64,000 bases of DNA from an uncultured Micrococcales bacterium. GTDB taxonomy: Bacteria > Actinomycetota > Actinomycetes > Actinomycetales > Microbacteriaceae. Position numbers and translations under genes: made by a program. This document shows positions 42,366-51,582 of this stretch, in pieces; position 1 is the stretch's first letter; every line of letters begins with the position of its first letter. Location of the stretch: assembly GCA_903834635.1 (NCBI GenBank), contig CAILJO010000067.1, positions 1 to 64,000 on the forward strand, given 5' to 3'. Under the pieces are notes generated by a model, which saw only the letters and a list, made by a program, of their open reading frames with translations, was not told the DNA's origin and did not search any database.

Positions 42366-43139
42366 GTGTTCGAATGGTTACGTCGTCTGCGCCAAAAGGC
42401 GCGAGACATTGTGCTACCCGCTCGAGAAGAGCGCACGCCACGCAACCAAGAAAAGGTAAATCTCAAGCCCTACACCCCAGAGCCCCGAGTATTTTTGGGT
42501 CAGCTGGCATATCTTCAGTTGAGTCAATTCGAGTTGCTCACCAACGAGTTGAAATACTCGCCAAACACTCAGTACAAGGCCGAGTTGTCTGAGGCAGCGG
42601 CCAAGTCTTTTGAGAAATATCGCGGTATCGCGCGCATCCTTGCCTCGCTAGGCATCGATGCGACCGACGCCATGGATCCATTCACCGAACGAATTCAAAC
42701 TTTTCACTCGCGCACCAGCGGCAACGACTGGTTCGAAGGCATCATCAAGGTCTACTTGGTTTCGGGATTCCTAGACGATTTCTACCGCCGACTTTCGGTT
42801 GGTCTGCCGGCTGATGTTCGAGTCGATGTTGAGCGTGCCCTAAATGACAAAACTTTTGAGAAGTTCGCCAAGCGGGTGCTGCTCGAGTCGATGGCCGATG
42901 ACCCTCAGTTGGCGTCGCGTTTGGCTGTGTGGGGTCGTCGCCTGATGGGTGATGTGCTGCTTGAACTTCGAGCAGCCTTCGACAATCGCAAGTTGGCAGG
43001 CATTCCAAAGTCGAAAACTCTGACGCTAGATGAAGAGCGAATCGTAAATCTGCAGTCCTACAGCAAGCTCGAGCCGTTGATTTCTGAACTAATGGCCAAC
43101 CACTCGATGCGAATGGATGCGTTGGGCCTCACGGCTTAG
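42366..43139 (+). CDS. Ferritin-like fold protein (MiaE_2 type)
   Basis: 257 residues from GTG 42366; the open frame upstream is not used, because the leaderless -10 box fixes this start. It is an all-helical protein of the actinobacterial ferritin-like/MiaE_2 family (compare Rv3210c). Helices carry candidate metal Glu and His residues (QLSQFELLTNELKYSPN, SFEKYRGIARIL, FTERIQTFHSRT, LLESMADD), but a complete di-iron ExxH pair is not obvious. No membrane segment. It lies between the helicase and DUF3107, as in mycobacteria. Enzymatic role unknown. Confidence 0.8.
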   Translation: MFEWLRRLRQKARDIVLPAREERTPRNQEKVNLKPYTPEPRVFLGQLAYLQLSQFELLTNELKYSPNTQYKAELSEAAAKSFEKYRGIARILASLGIDATDAMDPFTERIQTFHSRTSGNDWFEGIIKVYLVSGFLDDFYRRLSVGLPADVRVDVERALNDKTFEKFAKRVLLESMADDPQLASRLAVWGRRLMGDVLLELRAAFDNRKLAGIPKSKTLTLDEERIVNLQSYSKLEPLISELMANHSMRMDALGLTA

Positions 43140-43183
43140 CCAACAAGTCCAGTTGTTTCTAGCTGAAAACGTGGTTTTCTAAA

Positions 43184-43486
43184 CTAGGCGCGGTTTGATT
43201 TCGACAAGCGAAGCTCTTCGGCTTGTTGCTCATCGCGAATGTGCGCCAAACGATTGGCGCCGATGACCATGGCCACGGGCATAAGCACCATGACGATCAT
43301 CCAAGTCCATGCGTTGCTGTTAGGCATGCCAACCCAAATCAGCACACTCCAAATGACTGCGCCAGAGGCCAGGGCGATGGTTGGTGGAACAAGGGCACCA
43401 TACTTTTCAGCGTGCACCGAGATGTAAGGGGCGACTAGACCCAAGATGGCGGCATAAAGAACTACGACGACAAATGAAACGTCCAT
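43184..43486 (-). CDS. Small three-helix membrane protein
   Basis: 100 residues with three predicted membrane helices (about 3-22, 34-52, 58-77), a conserved-looking PYISVHAEKYGALVPP loop between the first two and a charged C-terminus (RDEQQAEELRLSKSNRA). Related short proteins occur near DUF3107 in Microbacteriaceae, without a known function. Its start overlaps the stop of the DUF3107 gene by one base, so the two are co-translated. Confidence 0.72.
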   Translation of the reverse strand: MDVSFVVVVLYAAILGLVAPYISVHAEKYGALVPPTIALASGAVIWSVLIWVGMPNSNAWTWMIVMVLMPVAMVIGANRLAHIRDEQQAEELRLSKSNRA

Positions 43487-43710
43487 TAGGCGATAAATCC
43501 AACTCTCCGAGTTTCCTCGGCACCGATAACAACATATGCGAGAGCTTCGGCGGGAACAATGTGAACCACGCCCTTGGAGTCAACCAGGCTGATTGCCTTA
43601 GCGCCGCCGTTTAGTGCTGCGTTGACGGCTTCATTGATCTGCGCAGCCGACTGCGCTGACTCGAATTCGAGTTCGCGGGCTGCATTGCGGATACCAATTT
43701 TGACTTCCAA
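43486..43710 (-). CDS. DUF3107 family protein
   Basis: 74 residues. The sequence (MEVKIGIRNAARELEFES, then GGAKAISLVDSKGVVHIVP) matches the small actinobacterial DUF3107 family (M. tuberculosis TB9.4/Rv3208A). It has an antiparallel beta layout with one helix and no cysteine. Shine-Dalgarno GAGGAGG precedes it on the minus strand. It is divergent from adnA (about 90 bp) and is the upstream partner of the small membrane protein. Function unknown. Confidence 0.88.
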   Translation of the reverse strand: MEVKIGIRNAARELEFESAQSAAQINEAVNAALNGGAKAISLVDSKGVVHIVPAEALAYVVIGAEETRRVGFIA

Positions 43711-43789
43711 GAGTCCTCCTCTTTCACCAATAGATTACGCCAGACAGCGGACACTTTTGTGCCATCTCAAAAATGTCAGTGGCAGGCAA

Positions 43790-43795
43790 TAGTGT
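43790..43795 (+). promoter_or_regulatory. -10 box of leaderless adnA
   Basis: TAGTGT 6 nt before ATG 43802. Confidence 0.55.
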
Positions 43796-43801
43796 TTGAG
43801 C

Positions 43802-46800
43802 ATGACTGAATCGACCTTCTTTATCGAGAGAGAGCGCCTTTCCAAGGTAGCTCTCACCTCGAAGCAGCAAGAGGTCGCAGCACTAGCGTTCAATACCCGC
43901 GCTGTCGTTTATGGCAGCCCAGGCTCCGGAAAGACTACCGCGCTTCGCGAGCTCTTTCTCTCGCAGATCAGCGGAGAGGCTGCACCGCTCAAGGCTCAAC
44001 AAATTTTGGCTCTCGCAGGGTCTCGCGAGGCGGCCAACCTTCTGCGCGATGACCTGGCTTTGGCATTTGGTTCAACAACAGCAGGGCCGATGGCCAGAAC
44101 GCTCTCATCATTCGCGTTCCAAGTTCTTCGACACAAGGCGCTCGCCGAGGGCACTAGAACTCCCGAACTCATTTCGGGCAGCGAGCAAGACAGAATGCTC
44201 GGCGAAATCATCAAAATGCTAGAAGGTGCCGACCTAAAGACTCTTGGGTGGCCTGCTCACATCACTTCGCAAGTCATTTCGCTCAAGGGGTTTCGTGCCG
44301 AGTTGCGCGATCTGATCACAGTTTGTCTCGAACACCGTATTAGCCCTGCTGAGCTTGCTGACCTCGGCGTTGAGAACAATCGTCAAGATTGGGTCGCGGC
44401 ATCAACCCTGTTTGCTGCCTATGAAAATATGCTCACCGAGCCAAAGCAAGACAACAGGCACGATGCTTCGACACTTCTTGATGTAGCCAGCAAATACCTT
44501 GAAAACGGCTCAGGATTCACTCCCGAAGTCGAGGCAATACGGCTCGTCTTAGTCGATGACGCACAAGAACTCACACCTTCCGCACGCCGACTTCTTGCGC
44601 AACTCGTGAGACGTGGTGCAGGTCTCGTTTTGTTTGGAGACCCCGACACGGCAACGCTCGGTTTCCGCTCTGGCGATGCGCGATCGATGGTGTCACTCAT
44701 GCAAGAAATTGGCGAGGCCAACCCTAAACAAATTGTCCTAACCGCTCCAGGTGGGCTGCGTCCATCTGAACTGTCAAAAGCCCTGGGCAACATCAGTTTT
44801 GGCTTACCGAGCGAGCAAAGTGGGCTTCAGCGCCGAGACTACGTCGTCGCCCGCGAAGAGCTCGAGAGTTCCCAAGTTGTCGAAGCCAAGGTTTTCAACT
44901 CACCGGTTGCAGAGTCAGCTTGGCTTTCTCGTCGCCTTCGCGAGCTTCACGTTCTCGAACGTGTTCGCTGGGGTGACATCGCGGTGGTGGCGCGTTCGCG
45001 TGCAACACTCGAACAGCTCGCAGCATCGCTTGCGTCCGAGCAAGTTCCGGTAACAATCGTTGGCACTCGCAAAGCTTTGCGTGATGAGTTTGCTTCCAGA
45101 GCGCTGCTCGACATTTTCGATGCGTTATTCAACAAGAGTGTTCTAGATCTAAGCGACGTTCGCCGACTTCTTGAGTCTCCATTTTGCGGTCTTGACTCAC
45201 TCCAACTTCGTCGACTTCGTCGCGCCCTCAGAAGGCAAGAACTCGAGGCAGATGGCATTCGAAACACCGACGAGCTTTTAGTTGGTCTATTCGATGCTCC
45301 GGGCAGTGCGGCGACAATCAAGACTCGCGAAGCCAAGATCGCCGATCGGTTCATCCGAAGATATTTTGAGGCCAAAGACCTCATTGAAGAGGGCGCAAAC
45401 ATAGAGGCTCTACTTTGGCACTTTTGGAATTTCACGGCGGGAGATCGAGCCCCTTTTAAACACTGGCACGAACTTTCGATGCAGGTTGATGAAGTTGGCG
45501 CTCAGATGAACCGCAACCTAGATGCAATCACCGCACTTTTTGCTGCGGCCAACCGTTTCGTCGAGCGCAACCCTGAGGCAAAGGCGCGCGAATTTGTTGA
45601 CCAGCAATTGGCTCTCGATCTTCCAGAAGACACCCTGGCGCTGAACTATCGCGACGACGATCGAGTCGCACTTCTAACTCCTTCCGGATTGATCGGCAAG
45701 CGTTTCAGCGTAATTGCGTTGCCTCGGCTTCAAGATGGGCTATGGCCTAATCTCAAGCCACGAACATCATTGCTGGCAGCAATGTCGCTTGATGCAATCA
45801 AATCTGGGCGAGCAACCAGCGTTAAAGATGCGACGCGCAACGAGCAACATGACGAACTGAGAATGCTTCACAAGGCGGTTGGCGCTGCCAGCGAAAAGCT
45901 GATCATTTCTGCTGTCGATGCAGAGGAGGAACAAATTTCTCCTTTCATTCGCATCTTGCTGACCAAGATTCCCGAAACAGAAACGAACTACAACCTTCCA
46001 AGAATCACTCTTCGAGGAATGGTAGGCGAACTGCGCCGCCGCTTGACTGTCTCGATAGATACTCACGAGCGACTAGGCCTGGCCTTTGCGCTGGCACGAC
46101 TGGCAGTTGAAGGAGCACCTGGTGCCAGCCCGAAAGATTGGTATGGACTTCTTGGAGCGTCCTCCGAAGAACCGCTGGTTGCTCTCGAAGGAGACGACGC
46201 CGGCCAAGTATGGCTTCACCCATCTCAGCTCGAAGCCTTCTTGACTTGCCCTCTGCACTGGTTCCTTAATTCCAACGGGGGCTCAGACACCACATTCGAA
46301 GCTAGTCTCGGCACACTCATGCACTCGGTTCTCGAAGCCGAAGAGGGAAGAGACGAAGCGCAACTGTGGCAGATTCTCGAAGACAAATGGCACACACTGC
46401 AGTTCGAAGCAGATTGGCTAGATGCCCGTGAAAAGCGTCGTGCGAAGAGAATGTTTGGCGCAATGATGCAGTACCTTCGTGACACCGCTTTGGCGGGAAC
46501 CAAGGTGTTGGGTCGCGAAGTCGACTTCAGATTCGAATACAACGGGGCTGTGATTAACGGAACTGTCGACCGAATTGAGCAGAAAGCCGACGGTTCAATC
46601 GTCATTGTTGATCTGAAAACATCAAAAACAGCCACCAGCGCAGAAGAAACTTTGCTTCACCCACAGTTAGGTCTCTATCAGTTGGCATTCCTGAATGGTG
46701 CCTTTGACCACATCGAAGGTATCGATGCCGATTCCAAACTTGCAGGGGCGAAGCTGCTCTTCACAGCAGATGGCAAGGTCGCGCTGCGTGACCAACCAAG

Positions 46801-46978
46801 CCTCGACCAGGATGAAACGGTGCGCGAAGCTATAGAAAAGATGGTTAAGAAAGCTTCAACCGAGATGGCAATGCCACAGCTCTACTTCGAGGCTCAAGTC
46901 GGTTCGCACTGCACTGACAAATTTTCCTACGGCACCTGCAAGCTGCACCTCACAAAGGCGGTTACCTATGTCGGATAA
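43802..46978 (+). CDS. adnA: AdnA-like helicase-nuclease subunit
   Basis: 1058 residues. This is one half of the actinobacterial AdnAB motor-nuclease that resects double-strand breaks in place of RecBCD. ATG 43802 is preferred over TTG 43796 because of the -10 spacing. The UvrD-like N-terminal motor keeps Walker A YGSPGSGKTTALR (about 38-50), but Walker B reads LVDDAQELTP (about 247-256), not DEYQ or DEFQ. The motif VI region (RMLHKAVGAASEKLIIS) lacks the usual arginine finger. A degenerate motor fits published AdnA, where AdnB drives translocation. The C-terminal RecB-type nuclease has GTLMHSVLE, NGTVDRIEQ and IVDLKTSKT (about 920-940), all catalytic residues present. Only three cysteines (LTCP, HCTDK, GTCKLH) stand where some relatives bind 4Fe-4S, so a cluster is doubtful. 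Overlaps adnB by 11 nt. Confidence 0.87.
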   Translation: MTESTFFIERERLSKVALTSKQQEVAALAFNTRAVVYGSPGSGKTTALRELFLSQISGEAAPLKAQQILALAGSREAANLLRDDLALAFGSTTAGPMARTLSSFAFQVLRHKALAEGTRTPELISGSEQDRMLGEIIKMLEGADLKTLGWPAHITSQVISLKGFRAELRDLITVCLEHRISPAELADLGVENNRQDWVAASTLFAAYENMLTEPKQDNRHDASTLLDVASKYLENGSGFTPEVEAIRLVLVDDAQELTPSARRLLAQLVRRGAGLVLFGDPDTATLGFRSGDARSMVSLMQEIGEANPKQIVLTAPGGLRPSELSKALGNISFGLPSEQSGLQRRDYVVAREELESSQVVEAKVFNSPVAESAWLSRRLRELHVLERVRWGDIAVVARSRATLEQLAASLASEQVPVTIVGTRKALRDEFASRALLDIFDALFNKSVLDLSDVRRLLESPFCGLDSLQLRRLRRALRRQELEADGIRNTDELLVGLFDAPGSAATIKTREAKIADRFIRRYFEAKDLIEEGANIEALLWHFWNFTAGDRAPFKHWHELSMQVDEVGAQMNRNLDAITALFAAANRFVERNPEAKAREFVDQQLALDLPEDTLALNYRDDDRVALLTPSGLIGKRFSVIALPRLQDGLWPNLKPRTSLLAAMSLDAIKSGRATSVKDATRNEQHDELRMLHKAVGAASEKLIISAVDAEEEQISPFIRILLTKIPETETNYNLPRITLRGMVGELRRRLTVSIDTHERLGLAFALARLAVEGAPGASPKDWYGLLGASSEEPLVALEGDDAGQVWLHPSQLEAFLTCPLHWFLNSNGGSDTTFEASLGTLMHSVLEAEEGRDEAQLWQILEDKWHTLQFEADWLDAREKRRAKRMFGAMMQYLRDTALAGTKVLGREVDFRFEYNGAVINGTVDRIEQKADGSIVIVDLKTSKTATSAEETLLHPQLGLYQLAFLNGAFDHIEGIDADSKLAGAKLLFTADGKVALRDQPSLDQDETVREAIEKMVKKASTEMAMPQLYFEAQVGSHCTDKFSYGTCKLHLTKAVTYVG

Positions 46979-49900
46979 CCGCGTTACACCGAATCAAATA
47001 TTCAGAGCCATCAAAAAGGATGACTCAAAGACGCTTACGGTGCAGCAAGAAACCGCCGTTCTTGCCAGTCGCAATCAGCCGGTTCTCGTGGTCGCTGGAG
47101 CGGGTTCAGGCAAAACTGAGCTCATGGCGATTCGTGTTCTTTGGTTAGTCGCAAATGAATTCGCTAAGCCACAAGATATTTTGGGTTTGACGTTTACCCG
47201 AAAGGCAGCCTCCGAGCTGGCAAAACGCATCAACAACGGGTTGCTGGAACTAGAGAAAACGGACTTTTGGCCACAGGCCTTAAAAGCCGAAGGCTACTCA
47301 ATGCCCGTCGTGAGTACCTACAACTCATACGCAAACAGCATCTTTCGAGACAATGCGATGTTGCTTGGGTATGAGCCCGAATCGATGCTGCTAACCGAAG
47401 GCAAAGCCTATCAACTGGCCAAAGAAGTAGTGCTCAAGTTCGGTGACACCATGGGAGTCGACTTAGACGAAGCCGACCTCACTCTCAAGTCCGTCGTAGA
47501 GGGCGTGCTCGATCTGGCGTCCGAACTGAATGACAACATTCAAAACGGAGACGCAGTCAAGCAGGTCATTCAAGACCTCAAGGCTCGAGTCCTGAGTTTT
47601 GCCAAAAACGGAAAACTGGCTGATACTCACCAAAAATTTTTTGCCGGTGCATTCAATACCGAGGTATTAGTGGACCTTGCCGAGGCTTATCGCAAAGAAA
47701 AAATGTTGCAAGGTTACGTCGATTACAGCGACCAAGTTGCCAAGGCAGAAGAAGTAGTTTCTCGCCACCCAGAGGTGAGTGACCGAGAGCGTGAAATTCA
47801 CAAGTTTGTTCTTCTCGATGAGTATCAAGACACCTCCTATTTGCAAACCAGGCTTCTGCGCACACTCTATGCAGATCACCCAGTATTCGCGGTCGGCGAC
47901 CCAAATCAATCCATTTATGGATGGCGCGGCGCCAGTGCTACCAATCTGAATGAGTACCTCGAACAGTTCTCAACAAATCCGCAGCTGCCAGTAATCGAGT
48001 TGCCGCTGCCAACATCTTGGCGAAACCCGAAGGTGGTTCTCGAAGCCGCTAACATCATTGCCGAGCCGTTGGCGCAATTGGCGCTATTCCAGCGAAACAG
48101 GGGCCTACAGCAAACCGAAGTGAGCAAACTCACTCCGATGCCTGGTGCAGCAGCTGGCCAGATCGACATTATGTGGCACGAACACATCGCAGACGAAGCA
48201 AAGGCCGTCGCGAAGTGGATGGCCGACCGAATGTCAAAACCACTTGATTCTTCCAAGCCAGACAAGCGACCGAGCGGTGCGGTTTTGGTTCGCAAAAAAG
48301 CACCCATGGACCTCATTGTTTCTGAGCTAGAGGCGGCCGGACTCGACGTCGAGGTCGTTGGTTTGGGTGGCCTACTCGAACTTCCTGAAATTGTTGACCT
48401 GGTGAGCGCTTTGAAGGTAATCAATTCGCCCAATGCAGGCAGCTCGCTTATTCGACTGCTCTCCGGACCTCGTTGGCGAATCTCGCCAAAAGACATTTCT
48501 CGTCTCAACCGGTGGGCTCGCCAAATCGGCAAAATGAGCGATAACGAGCTTCTAGAAAAGGTTGATTCCGGACTTGGCCCAGAATACGAAGCCTCGCTTG
48601 TTGATGCCCTAGATCTTCTCGCCGATGAGAAGAAAGACAGTCTTTATGGCATGTCAAACTCGGCTTTGAACAGACTCATCGACGCGGGCCAGACGCTTCG
48701 AAGGCTGCGCACTTTCAGTGGACTGCCACTGACCGAATTTGTTCAATACGTTGCTCGCGAAATGCACCTAGACATCGAGTTGGCTGCTAACCCCAGGCGA
48801 GTGAATCCGTTCTCAAACCTGAACGCATTCTTCGCTATCGTCGCAAACTACGTTGGCACCTCAAGCGGTTATCTACCCGCATTCCTTGAGTGGCTTGACT
48901 TTGCGGCGACACGAGAAAAGATCGAGGTTCCGGCAACGCCATCGAAGTCTGGCGTGGTTCAGGTTCTAACTGTTCACTCTGCCAAGGGGCTCGAATGGGA
49001 CTTCGTGGCCGTGCCAAACATGACGGACCGAGACTTTCCGAACGAACCTCGAAGCAAAAAGGGTTGGCTAACCACTGGAACATTGCCCTATCCGTTGCGG
49101 GGAGACGTTCGGTCTCTTCCAGAACTTGACCTAAGCATCGTCAACAAAGAATCCGATTTCAATCAAGTCAAGGCAAACTTTGCCGCGGATATCGAAGTTC
49201 ATCTTGAGCGCGAAGAACGCCGCCTTGCCTACGTTGCTATTACGCGCCCAAAGGTTCAGCTATTGCTGTCTGGTGCTCGCTGGAAGGTGAATACCAAAGA
49301 CGCCACCAAACCCCAAAACTTGCGGTACCTGTGCGAACCCTCGCCATACTTACTCGAGATTGCGTCGTCGGCGCTCGACAACGTGCGCATCTTGACGCCC
49401 GGAGAAGACCAAGGCACCCTAGCCTCATACTCTTCGCTCATCAACCCGCACCCGGCGGCCTCCATCACCGAGCCTTGGCCAATCGACCCGCTGGGGGCAA
49501 ACCATCGCAGCAAGCTAGAAGCGGCTGCGGCGATTGTTGAAGAAAACCTTCAGTTCGATGATGAAGATCAACATGAACTGCCTAAGTTGAACTCCATTCA
49601 ACCCACAGATGCTGGCACAGAAAAACTGATGAGTGAAGTAGAAGCACTAATAAAAGACCTTGAATTGACCGAGGAACGAGCAAAACTTGTTCGCCTTCCG
49701 GTGCGTATTCCTGCTTCAAGGTTCAAAGATTTCATAAAGAAGCCAAAGGAAATCGCCGAAGCATATCGTCGACCCATGCCCACCCAACCCTTCGCCGAAA
49801 CCATGAAGGGAACACTGTTTCACTCCTGGATTGAATCGCGTTATGGAATCATTTCAAATTCCGACGAGATAGACGATCCGGCGTCGGCAATGGTCGAACT

Positions 49901-50336
49901 CGACGAAACGACTTCCACGCAACTGGCGGATCTCAAGGCCAACTTTGAAACCTCTCGTTGGGCAGGGCTAAAACCCCGTGAAGTCGAAGTTGAAATCCAG
50001 GTCACTATTCAGCAGAACACCTTCATTTGCAAAATCGACGCGGTTTTTGACGTCAACCCCAATGATGAAGAACTGCCCGTAAAAAAGGTCGAGATTGTTG
50101 ACTGGAAAACTGGAAAACCTCCCGCAGACCAAGCTGAGGAAGACGAACGGGCGCTTCAACTGGCGCTGTACCGAATGGCTTACGCGCAACAATTCGGCTT
50201 AGAAGAAGATGAAATCGCAGTATGTCTTTATTACGTGGGTGAGAACAAAGTGGTTAGACCACTCAATGTTTTGACTCGCGACGAACTAATAACCGAGTGG
50301 CAAGGCGTTTTAGATACTTTTGAAACGATTGACTAG
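46968..50336 (+). CDS. adnB: AdnB-like lead motor helicase-nuclease subunit
   Basis: 1122 residues, beginning inside the adnA stop region. It is the active 3'-5' superfamily 1A motor of AdnAB: Walker A VAGAGSGKTELMAIR (about 42-56), Walker B LLDEYQDTSYLQTRLLR (about 281-297), motif III GDPNQSIYGWRGA, motif V TVHSAKGLEWDFVAVPNM and motif VI RRLAYVAITRPKVQLLLS. The C-terminal RecB-family nuclease shows KGTLFHSWIES, then CKIDAVFDV and EIVDWKTGKPP (about 1020-1047). Both subunits therefore carry a nuclease, as in mycobacteria, allowing both strands to be cut. Its 3' end overlaps the convergent phosphotransferase gene by 4 nt. Confidence 0.9.
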   Translation: MSDNRVTPNQIFRAIKKDDSKTLTVQQETAVLASRNQPVLVVAGAGSGKTELMAIRVLWLVANEFAKPQDILGLTFTRKAASELAKRINNGLLELEKTDFWPQALKAEGYSMPVVSTYNSYANSIFRDNAMLLGYEPESMLLTEGKAYQLAKEVVLKFGDTMGVDLDEADLTLKSVVEGVLDLASELNDNIQNGDAVKQVIQDLKARVLSFAKNGKLADTHQKFFAGAFNTEVLVDLAEAYRKEKMLQGYVDYSDQVAKAEEVVSRHPEVSDREREIHKFVLLDEYQDTSYLQTRLLRTLYADHPVFAVGDPNQSIYGWRGASATNLNEYLEQFSTNPQLPVIELPLPTSWRNPKVVLEAANIIAEPLAQLALFQRNRGLQQTEVSKLTPMPGAAAGQIDIMWHEHIADEAKAVAKWMADRMSKPLDSSKPDKRPSGAVLVRKKAPMDLIVSELEAAGLDVEVVGLGGLLELPEIVDLVSALKVINSPNAGSSLIRLLSGPRWRISPKDISRLNRWARQIGKMSDNELLEKVDSGLGPEYEASLVDALDLLADEKKDSLYGMSNSALNRLIDAGQTLRRLRTFSGLPLTEFVQYVAREMHLDIELAANPRRVNPFSNLNAFFAIVANYVGTSSGYLPAFLEWLDFAATREKIEVPATPSKSGVVQVLTVHSAKGLEWDFVAVPNMTDRDFPNEPRSKKGWLTTGTLPYPLRGDVRSLPELDLSIVNKESDFNQVKANFAADIEVHLEREERRLAYVAITRPKVQLLLSGARWKVNTKDATKPQNLRYLCEPSPYLLEIASSALDNVRILTPGEDQGTLASYSSLINPHPAASITEPWPIDPLGANHRSKLEAAAAIVEENLQFDDEDQHELPKLNSIQPTDAGTEKLMSEVEALIKDLELTEERAKLVRLPVRIPASRFKDFIKKPKEIAEAYRRPMPTQPFAETMKGTLFHSWIESRYGIISNSDEIDDPASAMVELDETTSTQLADLKANFETSRWAGLKPREVEVEIQVTIQQNTFICKIDAVFDVNPNDEELPVKKVEIVDWKTGKPPADQAEEDERALQLALYRMAYAQQFGLEEDEIAVCLYYVGENKVVRPLNVLTRDELITEWQGVLDTFETID

Positions 50337-51514
50337 AAAAGTTCGTTGTCTGTCTTCTCAGGAAGTTCGATTTCACGAGTTCTGTCATCGACAAAACTAG
50401 GTGACGGTTGTTCTTCACTGCTCGACTCTTCTGCGGCGGCTGTGGCAGAGCTCTTGACGATAACAACCTGGTCGATAGTTTCAATCGAGCCGTTTGTATC
50501 AAATGTTTCAATCAATGTTTCTGCGACAAAAGAATCGCTCACAAATGAACCCTCAGAGGCCGCTAGAGAGGCAAACTTCACCGCTCCCAGACTAGGCAAA
50601 AGCCCCTCGGCAAGTTCAGCAGCCAAAACTTCAAGTTCTGCTGACGCCTCGTCGATGATGCTTTGGTCTCTAACCTGAGTGCCGTGCAGAAGCCACCGGG
50701 CATGCGAAAGCTCTGAATAAAGCACAGCCCGTTGGGTCAAAGTTGAATCGAATGATTTCGTGCTCTGCGAATGGGCGATCCTGGCGGCGTCAAGCAGGTC
50801 AAGATTTCGCTTGCCAGCGATCCAAGTGAAGTCATCAGCCGGGTCACCGATGTGCAGCGCACCCCAGTTAAGGACCGCCGAAACCTGCTGGTCAATCTCT
50901 AGAACGTTTGATTCGGCCATCTCTCCGTGAACAACTGTCGGAGGGTACTGAAAAAGCGAAACGTCCTCTAGTGCATCCTGCCAACGTTCGAGCAGTGCGC
51001 GCGGCACCAACCCTGTCATCGCAACGTTGTCGAGCTCGTTCATTCGACGCTTAGCCACGTCGGCTGCTGAAAATTCCGGAAGCCCTGAGGCGCGAACAAT
51101 TTCAGGGTCAAGTGAATGTATCTCGGCTAACGCATGCCCGAGGCTTGTCAATGTTGGGCTGTTCGACATTAGGCGCCCGAGATCAATCGGCGATCCGTAA
51201 AGGTAGTCAAAGACAACGACTCGCCGGCGCTGAGCATCCATAGTCTCGCCGGCAATTCTCGTGACCTTGAACGACAGTTTCGATCGGACAACTGAACTCA
51301 ACGATTTGAGAACTGCAGTCTCAATATCCAGTTCAAGGGCTCCGGCCGCTGACTCAGGAACACGAATCACAAACTCTGAACCATCGGTGCATGTGATTAC
51401 AGCCGAATCAAAAAGTCCGGTCTGAGCACCATTGAGTCGCCTGACATTCTTGATGTCGAGGCTCGCAACCGCCGCCTTCGCTAACGCGGCTAAAATCAAG
51501 GGAGATTTACCCAT
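50333..51514 (-). CDS. Phosphotransferase-fold protein (possible pseudokinase)
   Basis: 393 residues of the aminoglycoside/choline kinase-like fold. N-lobe features include the LNGAQTGLFDSAVITC loop and FVIRVPES with a candidate ATP-binding Arg/Lys. The catalytic loop reads VVHGEMAESNVLEID (about 192-206), where the usual HGDxxxxN base Asp is Glu. The metal-binding segment is LNWGALHIGDPADDFTW, with Asn in place of the first Asp of the common (I/L)DWE/DPADD pattern. Catalysis may thus be changed or lost. The C-terminal 130 residues are acidic, low-complexity and probably disordered (SSATAAAEESSSEEQPSPS). TAACCT lies 7 nt upstream. A similar gene neighbours adnAB and nudC in many actinobacteria. 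Confidence 0.8.
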   Translation of the reverse strand: MGKSPLILAALAKAAVASLDIKNVRRLNGAQTGLFDSAVITCTDGSEFVIRVPESAAGALELDIETAVLKSLSSVVRSKLSFKVTRIAGETMDAQRRRVVVFDYLYGSPIDLGRLMSNSPTLTSLGHALAEIHSLDPEIVRASGLPEFSAADVAKRRMNELDNVAMTGLVPRALLERWQDALEDVSLFQYPPTVVHGEMAESNVLEIDQQVSAVLNWGALHIGDPADDFTWIAGKRNLDLLDAARIAHSQSTKSFDSTLTQRAVLYSELSHARWLLHGTQVRDQSIIDEASAELEVLAAELAEGLLPSLGAVKFASLAASEGSFVSDSFVAETLIETFDTNGSIETIDQVVIVKSSATAAAEESSSEEQPSPSFVDDRTREIELPEKTDNELF

Positions 51515-51521
51515 GAGATTT

Positions 51522-51527
51522 AGGTTA
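51522..51527 (-). promoter_or_regulatory. -10 box of the phosphotransferase gene
   Basis: TAACCT on the minus strand, 7 nt before ATG 51514. Confidence 0.55.
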
Positions 51528-51582
51528 GAAGTAGATTCGCTCTAAAACCCGTATCGCCACGCAAACTTCGAAATGAGCACAA

